Of a DNA stretch of 10,816 nucleotides, positions 1 to 4,615 are shown piece by piece. The DNA is from JAJFVC01 sp039698075 (GTDB lineage: Bacteria > Planctomycetota > Planctomycetia > Pirellulales > Thermoguttaceae). The position numbers were made by a program, and so were the translations under genes. The first letter of the stretch is position 1; the number at the start of each line of letters is the position of its first letter. Location of the stretch: contig JBDKTJ010000025.1 in assembly GCA_039698075.1 (NCBI GenBank), positions 1 through 10,816 of the forward strand. The letters run 5' to 3'. The notes under the pieces are model-generated. The model was not told where the DNA came from. It worked only from the letters and a program-made list of their open reading frames with translations, and searched no databases.

Positions 1-135
1 AACGGGTGCCCGATGGCGGGTTCGGCGAGCCAACCGCATGGCAAATTTGTGTTCTCTCCTTTATAGCAACCTATGGAACGCCTACTGGGCCGTCAGCTAG
101 CCCAACAATCCGTTACTGCACCCTTCCTCCTAACG
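1..135. other. No supported gene at the left edge
   Basis: I see no protein gene I can defend here. One plus-strand frame is open from base 3 to a stop at about 141-143, but it has no start inside the window and no recognisable motif. It could be the tail of a gene that begins to the left, or the 5' part of a structured transcript that ends at the terminator at 237-269. There is no tRNA or rRNA signature. Confidence 0.3.
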
Positions 136-226
136 GAGCTTGACTTATGCAGAGAGAGAGTGCATAATCCAGATGTCACCGGGGCACTCTAGCCCTGTTC
201 GACGGGAAGCTCCACTACCCGTCGAA
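136..226 (+). ncRNA. Candidate structured RNA of unknown class
   Basis: Three pairings can be read directly. TTATGCA (146-152) and TGCATAA (162-168) form a 7-bp hairpin around a GA-repeat loop. TTCGACGGG (199-207) and CCCGTCGAA (219-227, give or take one base) form a 9-bp hairpin. The loop of that second hairpin contains AAGCTCC, which is exactly complementary to GGAGCTT at 136-142. So either a pseudoknot forms or the two long pairings compete. A perfect terminator follows within about 10 bases. I infer the 3' part of a structured transcript, either a small RNA or a 3' UTR. It matches no RNA family I can name. Its strand is set by the terminator's T-run. Confidence 0.35.
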
Positions 227-236
227 TACGAATTTG

Positions 237-269
237 GCCCAAGCGGCTCTAACCCGCTTGGGCTTTTTT
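237..269 (+). terminator. Intrinsic (Rho-independent) terminator
   Basis: GCCCAAGCGG (237-246) pairs perfectly with CCGCTTGGGC (254-263) across a 7-base loop, and six T residues follow. The T-run is only on the plus-strand side, so it ends a rightward transcript coming from before base 237. It stops right before the 3' end of the converging minus-strand gene (271-825). On the minus strand the stem lacks a good U-run and would work less well. Confidence 0.88.
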
Positions 270-270
270 C

Positions 271-825
271 TTATTGCAGCATTCCAGCGATAATTTCCTC
301 CGCTTTGGCGACTCCTCGGTTGTTTAGCCCATACCTTGATCCGACTCTCGCGCCGCCCTTCGTAACGACGTCAATGTTTGGGGCTATGGCGTAATCAATT
401 CGGTCAATCTGTATTCCCGAAGTTCTCGCCGCCTTTCCTAGTTTGCCGACGAGTACATCCATTTGATTGGACATCCTGCGAAATCCGTACAGCAACACGA
501 CCAGCGTGTCGGCATCACGATCCGGTGTTCGCGGAAGGATACGCAAAGATACTTGGCCATCGGAGTCGACTACAAATATCCTGTTCATCATCTCGTCGGT
601 AATCTCTAGGGTCTGACCGACGCCGTTTCCATTCCCGTTGCCGTTGCCATTTCCATTGACTGCATTAGCGGTAGGTAATTCATGCCGTGGCGACGGAGCC
701 AGCGCCGATGACGCCTTCGCGACATCCAGAAACAAGGCAAATTGTTCCTTTACGATGTCCTCTGGCCCTTCGGCCTCAAACTCATGTGTGCCGAGCTTAA
801 CGCGAATTTTGTAGGGAACGCCCAT
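271..825 (-). CDS. Hypothetical protein with a Gly-Asn repeat linker
   Basis: This is a 184-aa protein I cannot name. The N-terminal half begins MGVPYKIRVKLG and contains FEAEGPEDIV, which looks like a small alpha/beta domain. A low-complexity Asn-Gly linker (about residues 57-68) separates it from a C-terminal domain with SLRILPR, LLYGFRRM and GSRYGLNNRG, perhaps helical or winged-helix-like. I chose the ATG at 825 over an in-frame ATG at 885 for two reasons. It has a GGAG ribosome site about nine bases upstream, and the 885 start falls inside the predicted -10 box. Cytoplasmic, with no signal peptide. It lies downstream of another small minus-strand gene but has its own promoter with operator-like palindromes (884-929), so it is probably repressible. 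It is unrelated in orientation to the plus-strand cluster. Confidence 0.75.
   Translation of the reverse strand: MGVPYKIRVKLGTHEFEAEGPEDIVKEQFALFLDVAKASSALAPSPRHELPTANAVNGNGNGNGNGNGVGQTLEITDEMMNRIFVVDSDGQVSLRILPRTPDRDADTLVVLLYGFRRMSNQMDVLVGKLGKAARTSGIQIDRIDYAIAPNIDVVTKGGARVGSRYGLNNRGVAKAEEIIAGMLQ
622..657 (-). repeat. Hexanucleotide microsatellite coding for Asn-Gly
   Basis: Six tandem copies of an imperfect 6-base unit (AAYGGN on the coding strand) encode an alternating Asn-Gly run inside the 271-825 gene. The unit length is a multiple of three, so gains or losses would change linker length without shifting the frame. Confidence 0.7.
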
Positions 826-883
826 TTGCCGATGCTCCACGTTTGAGATAGCCGCCACTTCTCTAACAACTGGCGACAGGAGC

Positions 884-912
884 ATTATGGACTATGATGC
901 CCATAGAGTCAA
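884..912 (-). promoter_or_regulatory. Sigma70-type promoter for the 271-825 gene
   Basis: Read on the minus strand, TTGACT (-35, bases 912-907) is followed by exactly 17 bases and then CATAAT (-10, bases 889-884). Both boxes are five of six to consensus. The predicted start is near base 877, which leaves a leader of about 50 bases before the ATG at 825. It rules out the alternative ATG at 885 for this transcript. Confidence 0.68.
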
Positions 913-929
913 TACTATGGAGCCCATAG
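891..929. promoter_or_regulatory. Tandem palindromic operator-like sites
   Basis: Two near-identical palindromes, ACTATGATGCCCATAG (891-906) and ACTATGGAGCCCATAG (914-929), start 23 bases apart. They share CTATG/CATAG half-sites. The first fills the spacer between the -35 and -10 boxes of the minus-strand promoter, and the second abuts the upstream edge of the -35. This is how two repressor dimers would sit to block RNA polymerase. The regulator is not identified. A second inverted half-site pairing (CCATAG 901-906 with CTATGG 915-920) is also possible. Confidence 0.62.
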
Positions 930-950
930 TTCAAAGATTTTTTATCGGGT

Positions 951-1169
951 TTATTTAGACCACCGTGCTTTTGCGGCCTTTTGGGCAATTTCCGCCCTCT
1001 TTTTGGCCGTCAGCTTCTCCGCCCGAGCCTTCCCGCCTTTTAACCCTCCCAGTCGTCCAAGAGCGACTGCGGCGGGATTCTTCTCCTTTGGCGGTTCTGC
1101 ATCCGGCACAACGGCGTCGAGAACGTGCCGGGCTATTTCGGACGGGTCAAGTTGCTGCTTTTTTGCCAT
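951..1169 (-). CDS. Small basic protein with a GGLKGGKARA motif
   Basis: This is a 72-aa protein. An acidic-to-neutral N-terminal half (MAKKQQLDPSEIARHVLDAV) precedes a Lys/Ala-rich C-terminal half with ALGRLGGLKGGKARA and AEIAQKAAKARW. That tail recurs in many small bacterial proteins of unknown role. The basic, Gly-rich helix suggests nucleic-acid binding, but this is inference. I use the ATG at 1169 because the conserved-looking sequence begins there. Longer starts at 1211 (ATG) and 1253 (TTG) have no ribosome site, and the one at 1169 is weak too. A promoter at 1307-1335 drives it, with an inverted repeat in its leader. It could conceivably bind the palindromes just downstream of its own stop, but nothing shows that. 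Confidence 0.72.
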   Translation of the reverse strand: MAKKQQLDPSEIARHVLDAVVPDAEPPKEKNPAAVALGRLGGLKGGKARAEKLTAKKRAEIAQKAAKARWSK

Positions 1170-1255
1170 AACTACCACGGCCAAAGACCGAAAATTGCCT
1201 CTACTAACCATTCGATGAATTGACGGATTTGGCCTTTGCGTGTGCCCGGGCAAGG

Positions 1256-1282
1256 GACAATTGATTCTTGGTCAAAATTGTC
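1256..1282. promoter_or_regulatory. Inverted repeat in the leader of the 951-1169 gene
   Basis: GACAATT (1256-1262) and AATTGTC (1276-1282) are perfect inverted repeats, 13 bases apart. The site begins roughly 20 bases downstream of the predicted minus-strand transcription start near 1300. That position fits a repressor operator or a leader hairpin. It is unlike the CTATG/CATAG palindromes at 891-929, so a different factor would be involved. Confidence 0.45.
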
Positions 1283-1306
1283 GCTAGATCGACTGGCCAT
1301 ACCTTA

Positions 1307-1335
1307 ATTCTAGCGGGGTATGCCTGAGCGGTCAA
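1307..1335 (-). promoter_or_regulatory. Sigma70-type promoter for the 951-1169 gene
   Basis: On the minus strand, TTGACC (-35, 1335-1330) is followed by exactly 17 bases and then TAGAAT (-10, 1312-1307). Both are five of six to consensus. The predicted start near 1300 gives a leader of about 130 bases to the ATG at 1169. Confidence 0.6.
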
Positions 1336-1392
1336 GTTCGATCCGAGAATTCCGCATTTCAAACTGACCCACTACCTTTTTTCCCACCCTGC

Positions 1393-1421
1393 TTGACACG
1401 CACCGACAACTACTCCAAAAT
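1393..1421 (+). promoter_or_regulatory. Possible promoter for the modified-protein cluster
   Basis: A perfect -35 TTGACA (1393-1398), a 17-base spacer and a weaker -10 CAAAAT (1416-1421) point to the right, away from the minus-strand promoter at 1307-1335. The predicted start near 1428 would give a leader of about 300 bases before the ATG at 1736, unless the short frame at 1503-1739 is translated. It is the best promoter candidate I see upstream of the cluster. Confidence 0.42.
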
Positions 1422-1502
1422 GTGGCCTTCTGATGCACCATCGCTAAGAATGTGCGTCTCCAAGCTCGATCCGTTCAATCTCTCTTCTTGTTTGTGCGAA
1501 CG

Positions 1503-1739
1503 ATGGCTATGGAATCAGCAGCGGCCAAAATCGGGGCAGTGCGGAATCCGGGCTATCACCCGGCTCGTATCATCTCGGCCAATGCTATCTCTACGGTCGC
1601 AGTGGCAGAGTCTTGCCAATTGGTCACGGTGTTGGCCAGTGGAGCCGGTCTGCGCGATGTCCGATGGCTCCCTGATGGCCACGGGCGCGTTCGAGCTACG
1701 AGGATTTCAGGCTTCTTTCCCGTGAGGACGTTGTTATGA
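1503..1739 (+). CDS. Possible small ORF coupled to the next gene
   Basis: A 78-aa frame starting at ATG 1503 (or at GTG 1452 for 95 aa) ends with a TGA that overlaps the ATG of the next gene in the form ATGA. That geometry is typical of translational coupling, and the same overlap recurs at 2677. The sequence (AAAKIGAVRNPGY, VTVLASGAGLRDVRW) matches no family I recognise. It has no clear ribosome site, and a competing frame is also open here. It may be a real leader peptide, a decayed fragment, or chance. The rest of 1283-1502 holds the two promoters and no gene. Confidence 0.25.
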   Translation: MAMESAAAKIGAVRNPGYHPARIISANAISTVAVAESCQLVTVLASGAGLRDVRWLPDGHGRVRATRISGFFPVRTLL

Positions 1740-2680
1740 ATAGGCTACCGTTACCACTAGCCGGTTTCCTGATTTGCGCAATTGCAGTGTTTGCTGAGGG
1801 GAAGGAACCAAAGCCACTGGATCAATTGTCTCCGGCCGAAAAGGAAAGCTACGCAAAGCTCCTGCAAGAGTATAAAGCGGCAGAAGCGAAGCGTGACGGT
1901 ATTCTCCAGGAAAAGAAGAAGACCGACCCGGCGTTTGAAAGAGCGGCGTACTGGCTGGACAAAGAGCAGCCTAAGACGAGCACGCAATTCCGCCAATTGG
2001 AGAAGAAGTTTCTTTCGGCAAATCCTGACAAGAAGAGCAAATATCGCCAATGGGTTAGCGGATATTCAGCGTTAGTTGCTAATGAAACCGCTGATAAGGA
2101 ATGGAATGATGTGCCATCGGCGCGACCTGCATTGCTATTCCTGGCGGAAAAAATGATTGAAATGGAAAAGGAGAGAGCCAAAGACCGCAACACAAGCGGG
2201 GATGCACAGAAGGCTGGGGCTGTCGCAATACCGGAACTCAAAGGAAGTGATGCTGAGAAATGGAATCAATTTCGGACCTATTTCTCTAAACGGCATGGCG
2301 ATGTCTTAATCGACTTTGACGTGGATGCACTTGAGCGTGAGCTTCGGATACCGAAAAACTTAAAAAACGAACTGCATAAGGAAGCCGGTTCGCTTCTTGT
2401 TCTCTACGACACCTATTATCGGTTTCATTTGCCGCCAGAACTGACAACTGTTCAAAAACAGATAATGGCGTCTATCAATGAATTGAACAAATTGCGCCCT
2501 GGCTGGGAGACAGCGGAAGGATTCGAGTACCCTGCCGGCGATCCAAGGGGGCTGGGGAAGCCAGCCACCGGCATCCCGTCATACAAGCCTGAACGCTCAT
2601 CATATTTGGTGGTTAGCATATGTCTAATACTGATCGTGGTCCTGTCGGCCATCTTTGTTCTGCGAAGGAGGAGGAGATGA
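1736..2680 (+). CDS. Exported membrane-anchored protein, first gene of the cluster
   Basis: A 314-aa protein of unknown family. Residues 1-20 (MNRLPLPLAGFLICAIAVFA) form a Sec-type signal peptide. The body (about 24-285) is charged and probably helical, with Lys/Glu-rich stretches such as LLQEYKAAEAKRD and MEKERAKDR that suggest coiled-coil segments. No catalytic motif is visible. A Pro/Gly-rich stretch (about 268-282) leads to a C-terminal hydrophobic segment (about 290-308) ending in five arginines. That is either a simple stop-transfer anchor facing outward, or a sorting signal of the type recognised by exosortase-like enzymes; a classical PEP motif is absent. A GAGG ribosome site precedes the ATG. 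Its stop overlaps the next start (ATGA, 2677-2680), so it is probably made in step with the Cys-rich protein and may hold, receive or process it at the membrane. Confidence 0.85.
   Translation: MNRLPLPLAGFLICAIAVFAEGKEPKPLDQLSPAEKESYAKLLQEYKAAEAKRDGILQEKKKTDPAFERAAYWLDKEQPKTSTQFRQLEKKFLSANPDKKSKYRQWVSGYSALVANETADKEWNDVPSARPALLFLAEKMIEMEKERAKDRNTSGDAQKAGAVAIPELKGSDAEKWNQFRTYFSKRHGDVLIDFDVDALERELRIPKNLKNELHKEAGSLLVLYDTYYRFHLPPELTTVQKQIMASINELNKLRPGWETAEGFEYPAGDPRGLGKPATGIPSYKPERSSYLVVSICLILIVVLSAIFVLRRRRR
2665..2674 (+). promoter_or_regulatory. Strong ribosome binding site fixing the 2677 start
   Basis: AAGGAGGAGG lies just before ATG 2677 and inside the last codons of the preceding gene. An in-frame upstream ATG at 2620 would add 19 residues ahead of the twin-arginine signal, so this site settles the start. 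It is the best ribosome site in the cluster and suggests high expression of the Cys-rich protein. Confidence 0.85.
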
Positions 2681-3591
2681 CTCTCCACAATAGTCACGGT
2701 CACAAAGAAGAATCACGGCGAACATTTATTCGCAGGGTTGGCAAGTCTATCATTGCCATTTCCGTGGTTGATATTCTCTTTGGTCATCCAAGTCCGGCTT
2801 TTGCATGTGGGGAAGGAGCGTGCGACGCTTCATGTGGAACGTCGTACTCTGCGGATGAAAATTGTGGCGTCAACAACGACCCGGATAACAACTGTGGCAT
2901 GTTGCCTCAGCAAAGCAATGACGCTAACTGTGGAAAGCCTTCTGTAAGTCCGTCAAATACCGACACCGATCAGACCTGTGTGCCGGAATCGAGTGACAGC
3001 GATGCTAACTGTTCCATTGCTCAAATGCCAAGTAACGGCCTTGATGTTGATGAAAGTTGCAATAATCAGGGCGGCGATCCAGATCAATCGTGTGGTGATT
3101 GTAACGACAACCATCAGACCGACGAGCACTGTAACCAAGGCGGCGATCCTGATGATTTGTGTGGTCATCAGAGTCTTTATGGGTGGATGAACACGGATGG
3201 GGCTTGCAGTGCAAGCGTGCCGGATGTCGGATGCGGGGACCATAGTACCTCTTACGGCTCAGCCGGCGATACGGATCAGCATTGCGTTGGCGGGAATACG
3301 GACATGAATTGCTCACTATCGGGTATCGAGGACACAAACTGCAATGCGGCGGCGAATCCATCCACTTCATCACCAGACGAGCATTGTAGTCAGTTAGATT
3401 ACGATCAAGCATGTAATATGTACGATAAAGACCAGTCGTGCGGAAGTGCAGCTTTTGATAATCCCGCAGACCAAGCCTGTGGCCAGACAATTGTTGAGGG
3501 CATAGGAGGGGGTACGTGGACGGACACGGATAACCACTGCAATCCTGGTGGTGGTGATCCAGACAATTCAAATGACATAGCAGGAAGCTAG
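2677..3591 (+). CDS. Tat-exported Cys/Asp-repeat protein, candidate radical-SAM substrate
   Basis: A 304-aa protein. Residues 13-18 (SRRTFI) are a twin-arginine motif. A hydrophobic stretch (about 21-36) and an AFA cleavage site follow, with Cys44 right after. From residue 44 on there are 23 cysteines, and 20 of them sit in the pattern Asp-x-x-Cys (for example DASC, DENC, DQTC, DESC, DEHC, DQAC, DNHC). Many are preceded by another Asp (DPD, DTD, DSD, DVD, DKD), and a GGDPD unit occurs three times. Between motifs the sequence is Ser/Thr/Asn/Gly/Gln-rich linker of varying length. There is no recognisable enzyme domain. The adjacent radical SAM/SPASM gene with an RRE-like domain suggests the cysteines are cross-linked, plausibly to Asp. 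The Tat signal implies folding or modification before export. Alternatives are a Ca-binding DxD repeat protein (compare thrombospondin type 3) or a disulfide-rich surface protein. The coding frame and signal are certain; the modification is inference. Confidence 0.92.
   Translation: MTLHNSHGHKEESRRTFIRRVGKSIIAISVVDILFGHPSPAFACGEGACDASCGTSYSADENCGVNNDPDNNCGMLPQQSNDANCGKPSVSPSNTDTDQTCVPESSDSDANCSIAQMPSNGLDVDESCNNQGGDPDQSCGDCNDNHQTDEHCNQGGDPDDLCGHQSLYGWMNTDGACSASVPDVGCGDHSTSYGSAGDTDQHCVGGNTDMNCSLSGIEDTNCNAAANPSTSSPDEHCSQLDYDQACNMYDKDQSCGSAAFDNPADQACGQTIVEGIGGGTWTDTDNHCNPGGGDPDNSNDIAGS
2824..3540 (+). repeat. Degenerate Asp-x-x-Cys repeat array (20 copies)
   Basis: The protein-level repeat is Asp at position -3 from Cys, kept in 20 of 23 cysteines. 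The two middle residues vary, often Q/E/A/N followed by S/N/H/A. The DNA is not a tidy tandem repeat: both Asp and both Cys codons are used, and spacing differs. So selection is holding the amino-acid pattern, rather than recent duplication creating it. The nearest DNA copies are the GGDPD units near 3070, 3140 and 3546. Confidence 0.9.
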
Positions 3592-3604
3592 CAGCAGGAA
3601 GCTA
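3579..3604 (+). repeat. Short tandem duplication across the stop codon of the Cys-rich gene
   Basis: AGCAGGAAGCTA occurs at 3579-3590 and again at 3593-3604, with the TAG stop (3589-3591) spanning the junction. Removing one 14-base unit would still end the protein within about two codons, so the duplication hardly changes the product. Confidence 0.7.
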
Positions 3605-3805
3605 TTGATTTCCTTGGAATTGTTTTGAGAGGGTTTCTATATCAGCCAAGCGACTGCCGCCTCCAACGGTCTGATATGCGACAACGACGGTGCGACCGCT
3701 TCTGCAATCAGTTGGCGGATTCTTGCTCCGATGAACATCCGGTCCGTTCCGTATCCATAGTTGATTCTACTTCTTACTGCGCACTATTGGTTCGCACAAG
3801 AAACC
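3592..3805 (+). other. 214-base gap within the cluster, no confident gene
   Basis: This is the longest gap between the clustered genes. One frame is open throughout, the same frame as the Cys-rich gene after its stop. It ends at 3817-3819, overlapping the next gene, and could start at TTG 3625 or ATG 3676. It would encode an Arg/Cys-rich peptide of up to 64 residues with no ribosome site. I see no terminator, so the cluster can be cotranscribed through it. It may be untranslated spacer. Confidence 0.3.
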
Positions 3806-4600
3806 GTGAACGGCAATGAATACTACGACCAGTGGCAACGCTTGGTTCCCACGGCGCGGAGCTTGCTGACGTTTTCCGGCGAGTTCAGTTGGGACGCTTT
3901 TCAGCGCACTGGCCGAACAGTGGAAAGCAACACTATCTATGCAAGGATTCGTGTCGCCGAACGTGGAAACTGCGAATTTGGTCGGCTTTTTCGGTGGTAC
4001 AAGCAGCAAAGGCGGCGTCTGAGGCGATTCTATGCGTACAGCGTGCCATGTTCCGCTGCCCTACAGTATCTTGCTCACCAAGAGGTTGACCTGCTGGAAA
4101 TCGGTTGCGGAAAAGCTTACTGGGCACATCTCTTGCGTTGCGAGGGGGTAGACATCGTTGCAGCCGATGTTGTTTCGCCCCACCAAAATCGTTGGGTATC
4201 CGGTACACGGGGGTTTGTGTCTGATATTGTCATCGGCGCGTCAGTGAGAACCTTGCTGGAGGCTTACAAAGATCGAGCAGTTATGTTACAATGGATTCCG
4301 CGATGGCCGGAGGCGCAATACGCATTTGACGTTCTCCAATGTTACCAGGGTGACCACCTGTTCGTCGTGGGGGAAGGCATTGGAGGAGCAACGGCGTGCA
4401 ATGCTTGGTTTCAGGCGATCAATGCTGAGTGGGACTGTATCGCGCGGCTTCCGCTTCCACGCTTCGTTGCCATAACGGATTCCCTCTATCACTATGTGCG
4501 GAAAGGATGTGGCCGAGACGCTTGCGATAATCTGCCGGGTTGCGAGGCCCTCCCTCTGCTCCGTGCAGTGAGCAGCACCCCCAGGAACCCACTTCAATGA
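3806..4600 (+). CDS. SAM-dependent methyltransferase-like protein (Rossmann fold)
   Basis: A 264-aa protein from GTG 3806. A TTG at 3761 would add 15 residues, there is no clear ribosome site for either, and an in-frame TAG at 3758 closes the frame upstream. LLEIGCGKAYWAHLL (about residues 96-110) is motif I of class I methyltransferases, followed by VDIVAADV with the acidic motif II residue. Later AVMLQWIPRWPEAQYAFDVL and LFVVGEGIGGATACNAW resemble a small family of uncharacterised methyltransferase-like proteins with a W-P-x and V-GEG-GG signature. The N-terminal 90 residues are basic and helical (YKQQRRRLRRFY). Cytoplasmic. Its place between the Cys-rich gene and the radical SAM gene suggests it methylates that protein, perhaps at Asp or Cys, but no substrate is shown. 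It shares a reading frame with the next gene, separated by one stop and 15 bases. Confidence 0.8.
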   Translation: MNGNEYYDQWQRLVPTARSLLTFSGEFSWDAFQRTGRTVESNTIYARIRVAERGNCEFGRLFRWYKQQRRRLRRFYAYSVPCSAALQYLAHQEVDLLEIGCGKAYWAHLLRCEGVDIVAADVVSPHQNRWVSGTRGFVSDIVIGASVRTLLEAYKDRAVMLQWIPRWPEAQYAFDVLQCYQGDHLFVVGEGIGGATACNAWFQAINAEWDCIARLPLPRFVAITDSLYHYVRKGCGRDACDNLPGCEALPLLRAVSSTPRNPLQ

Positions 4601-4615
4601 CTCCTCCACAATCCA

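Noticed and set aside
136..218. A tRNA or tRNA-Sec (7-bp GGAGCTT/AAGCTCC acceptor-like pairing, TTCGA, TCA triplet, CTCCACTA end)
   Set aside because: The T arm would have only three pairs with an eight-base loop, the conserved base after the T loop is wrong, there is no proper anticodon stem, and the D arm is not canonical.
1..236. A tmRNA 3' part
   Set aside because: No tag-peptide ending like ALAA with a stop, no proper T arm and no CCA-type end.
826..885. ATG 885 as start of the minus-strand 271-825 gene
   Set aside because: It overlaps the predicted -10 box and has no ribosome site, whereas ATG 825 has GGAG at a suitable distance.
2824..3540. A CRISPR or DNA tandem-repeat array
   Set aside because: The repeat is only at the protein level; DNA units and spacing are not conserved.
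3005..3571. A 188-codon open frame on the minus strand opposite the Cys-rich gene
   Set aside because: It is the antisense of a strongly biased repeat gene. The plus strand has a ribosome site, Tat signal and patterned cysteines; the antisense has none of these.
2677..3591. A plain thrombospondin type 3-like calcium-binding protein
   Set aside because: Not excluded, but the repeats lack the full DxDxDG spacing, and the adjacent radical SAM/RRE enzyme makes a modified substrate more likely.
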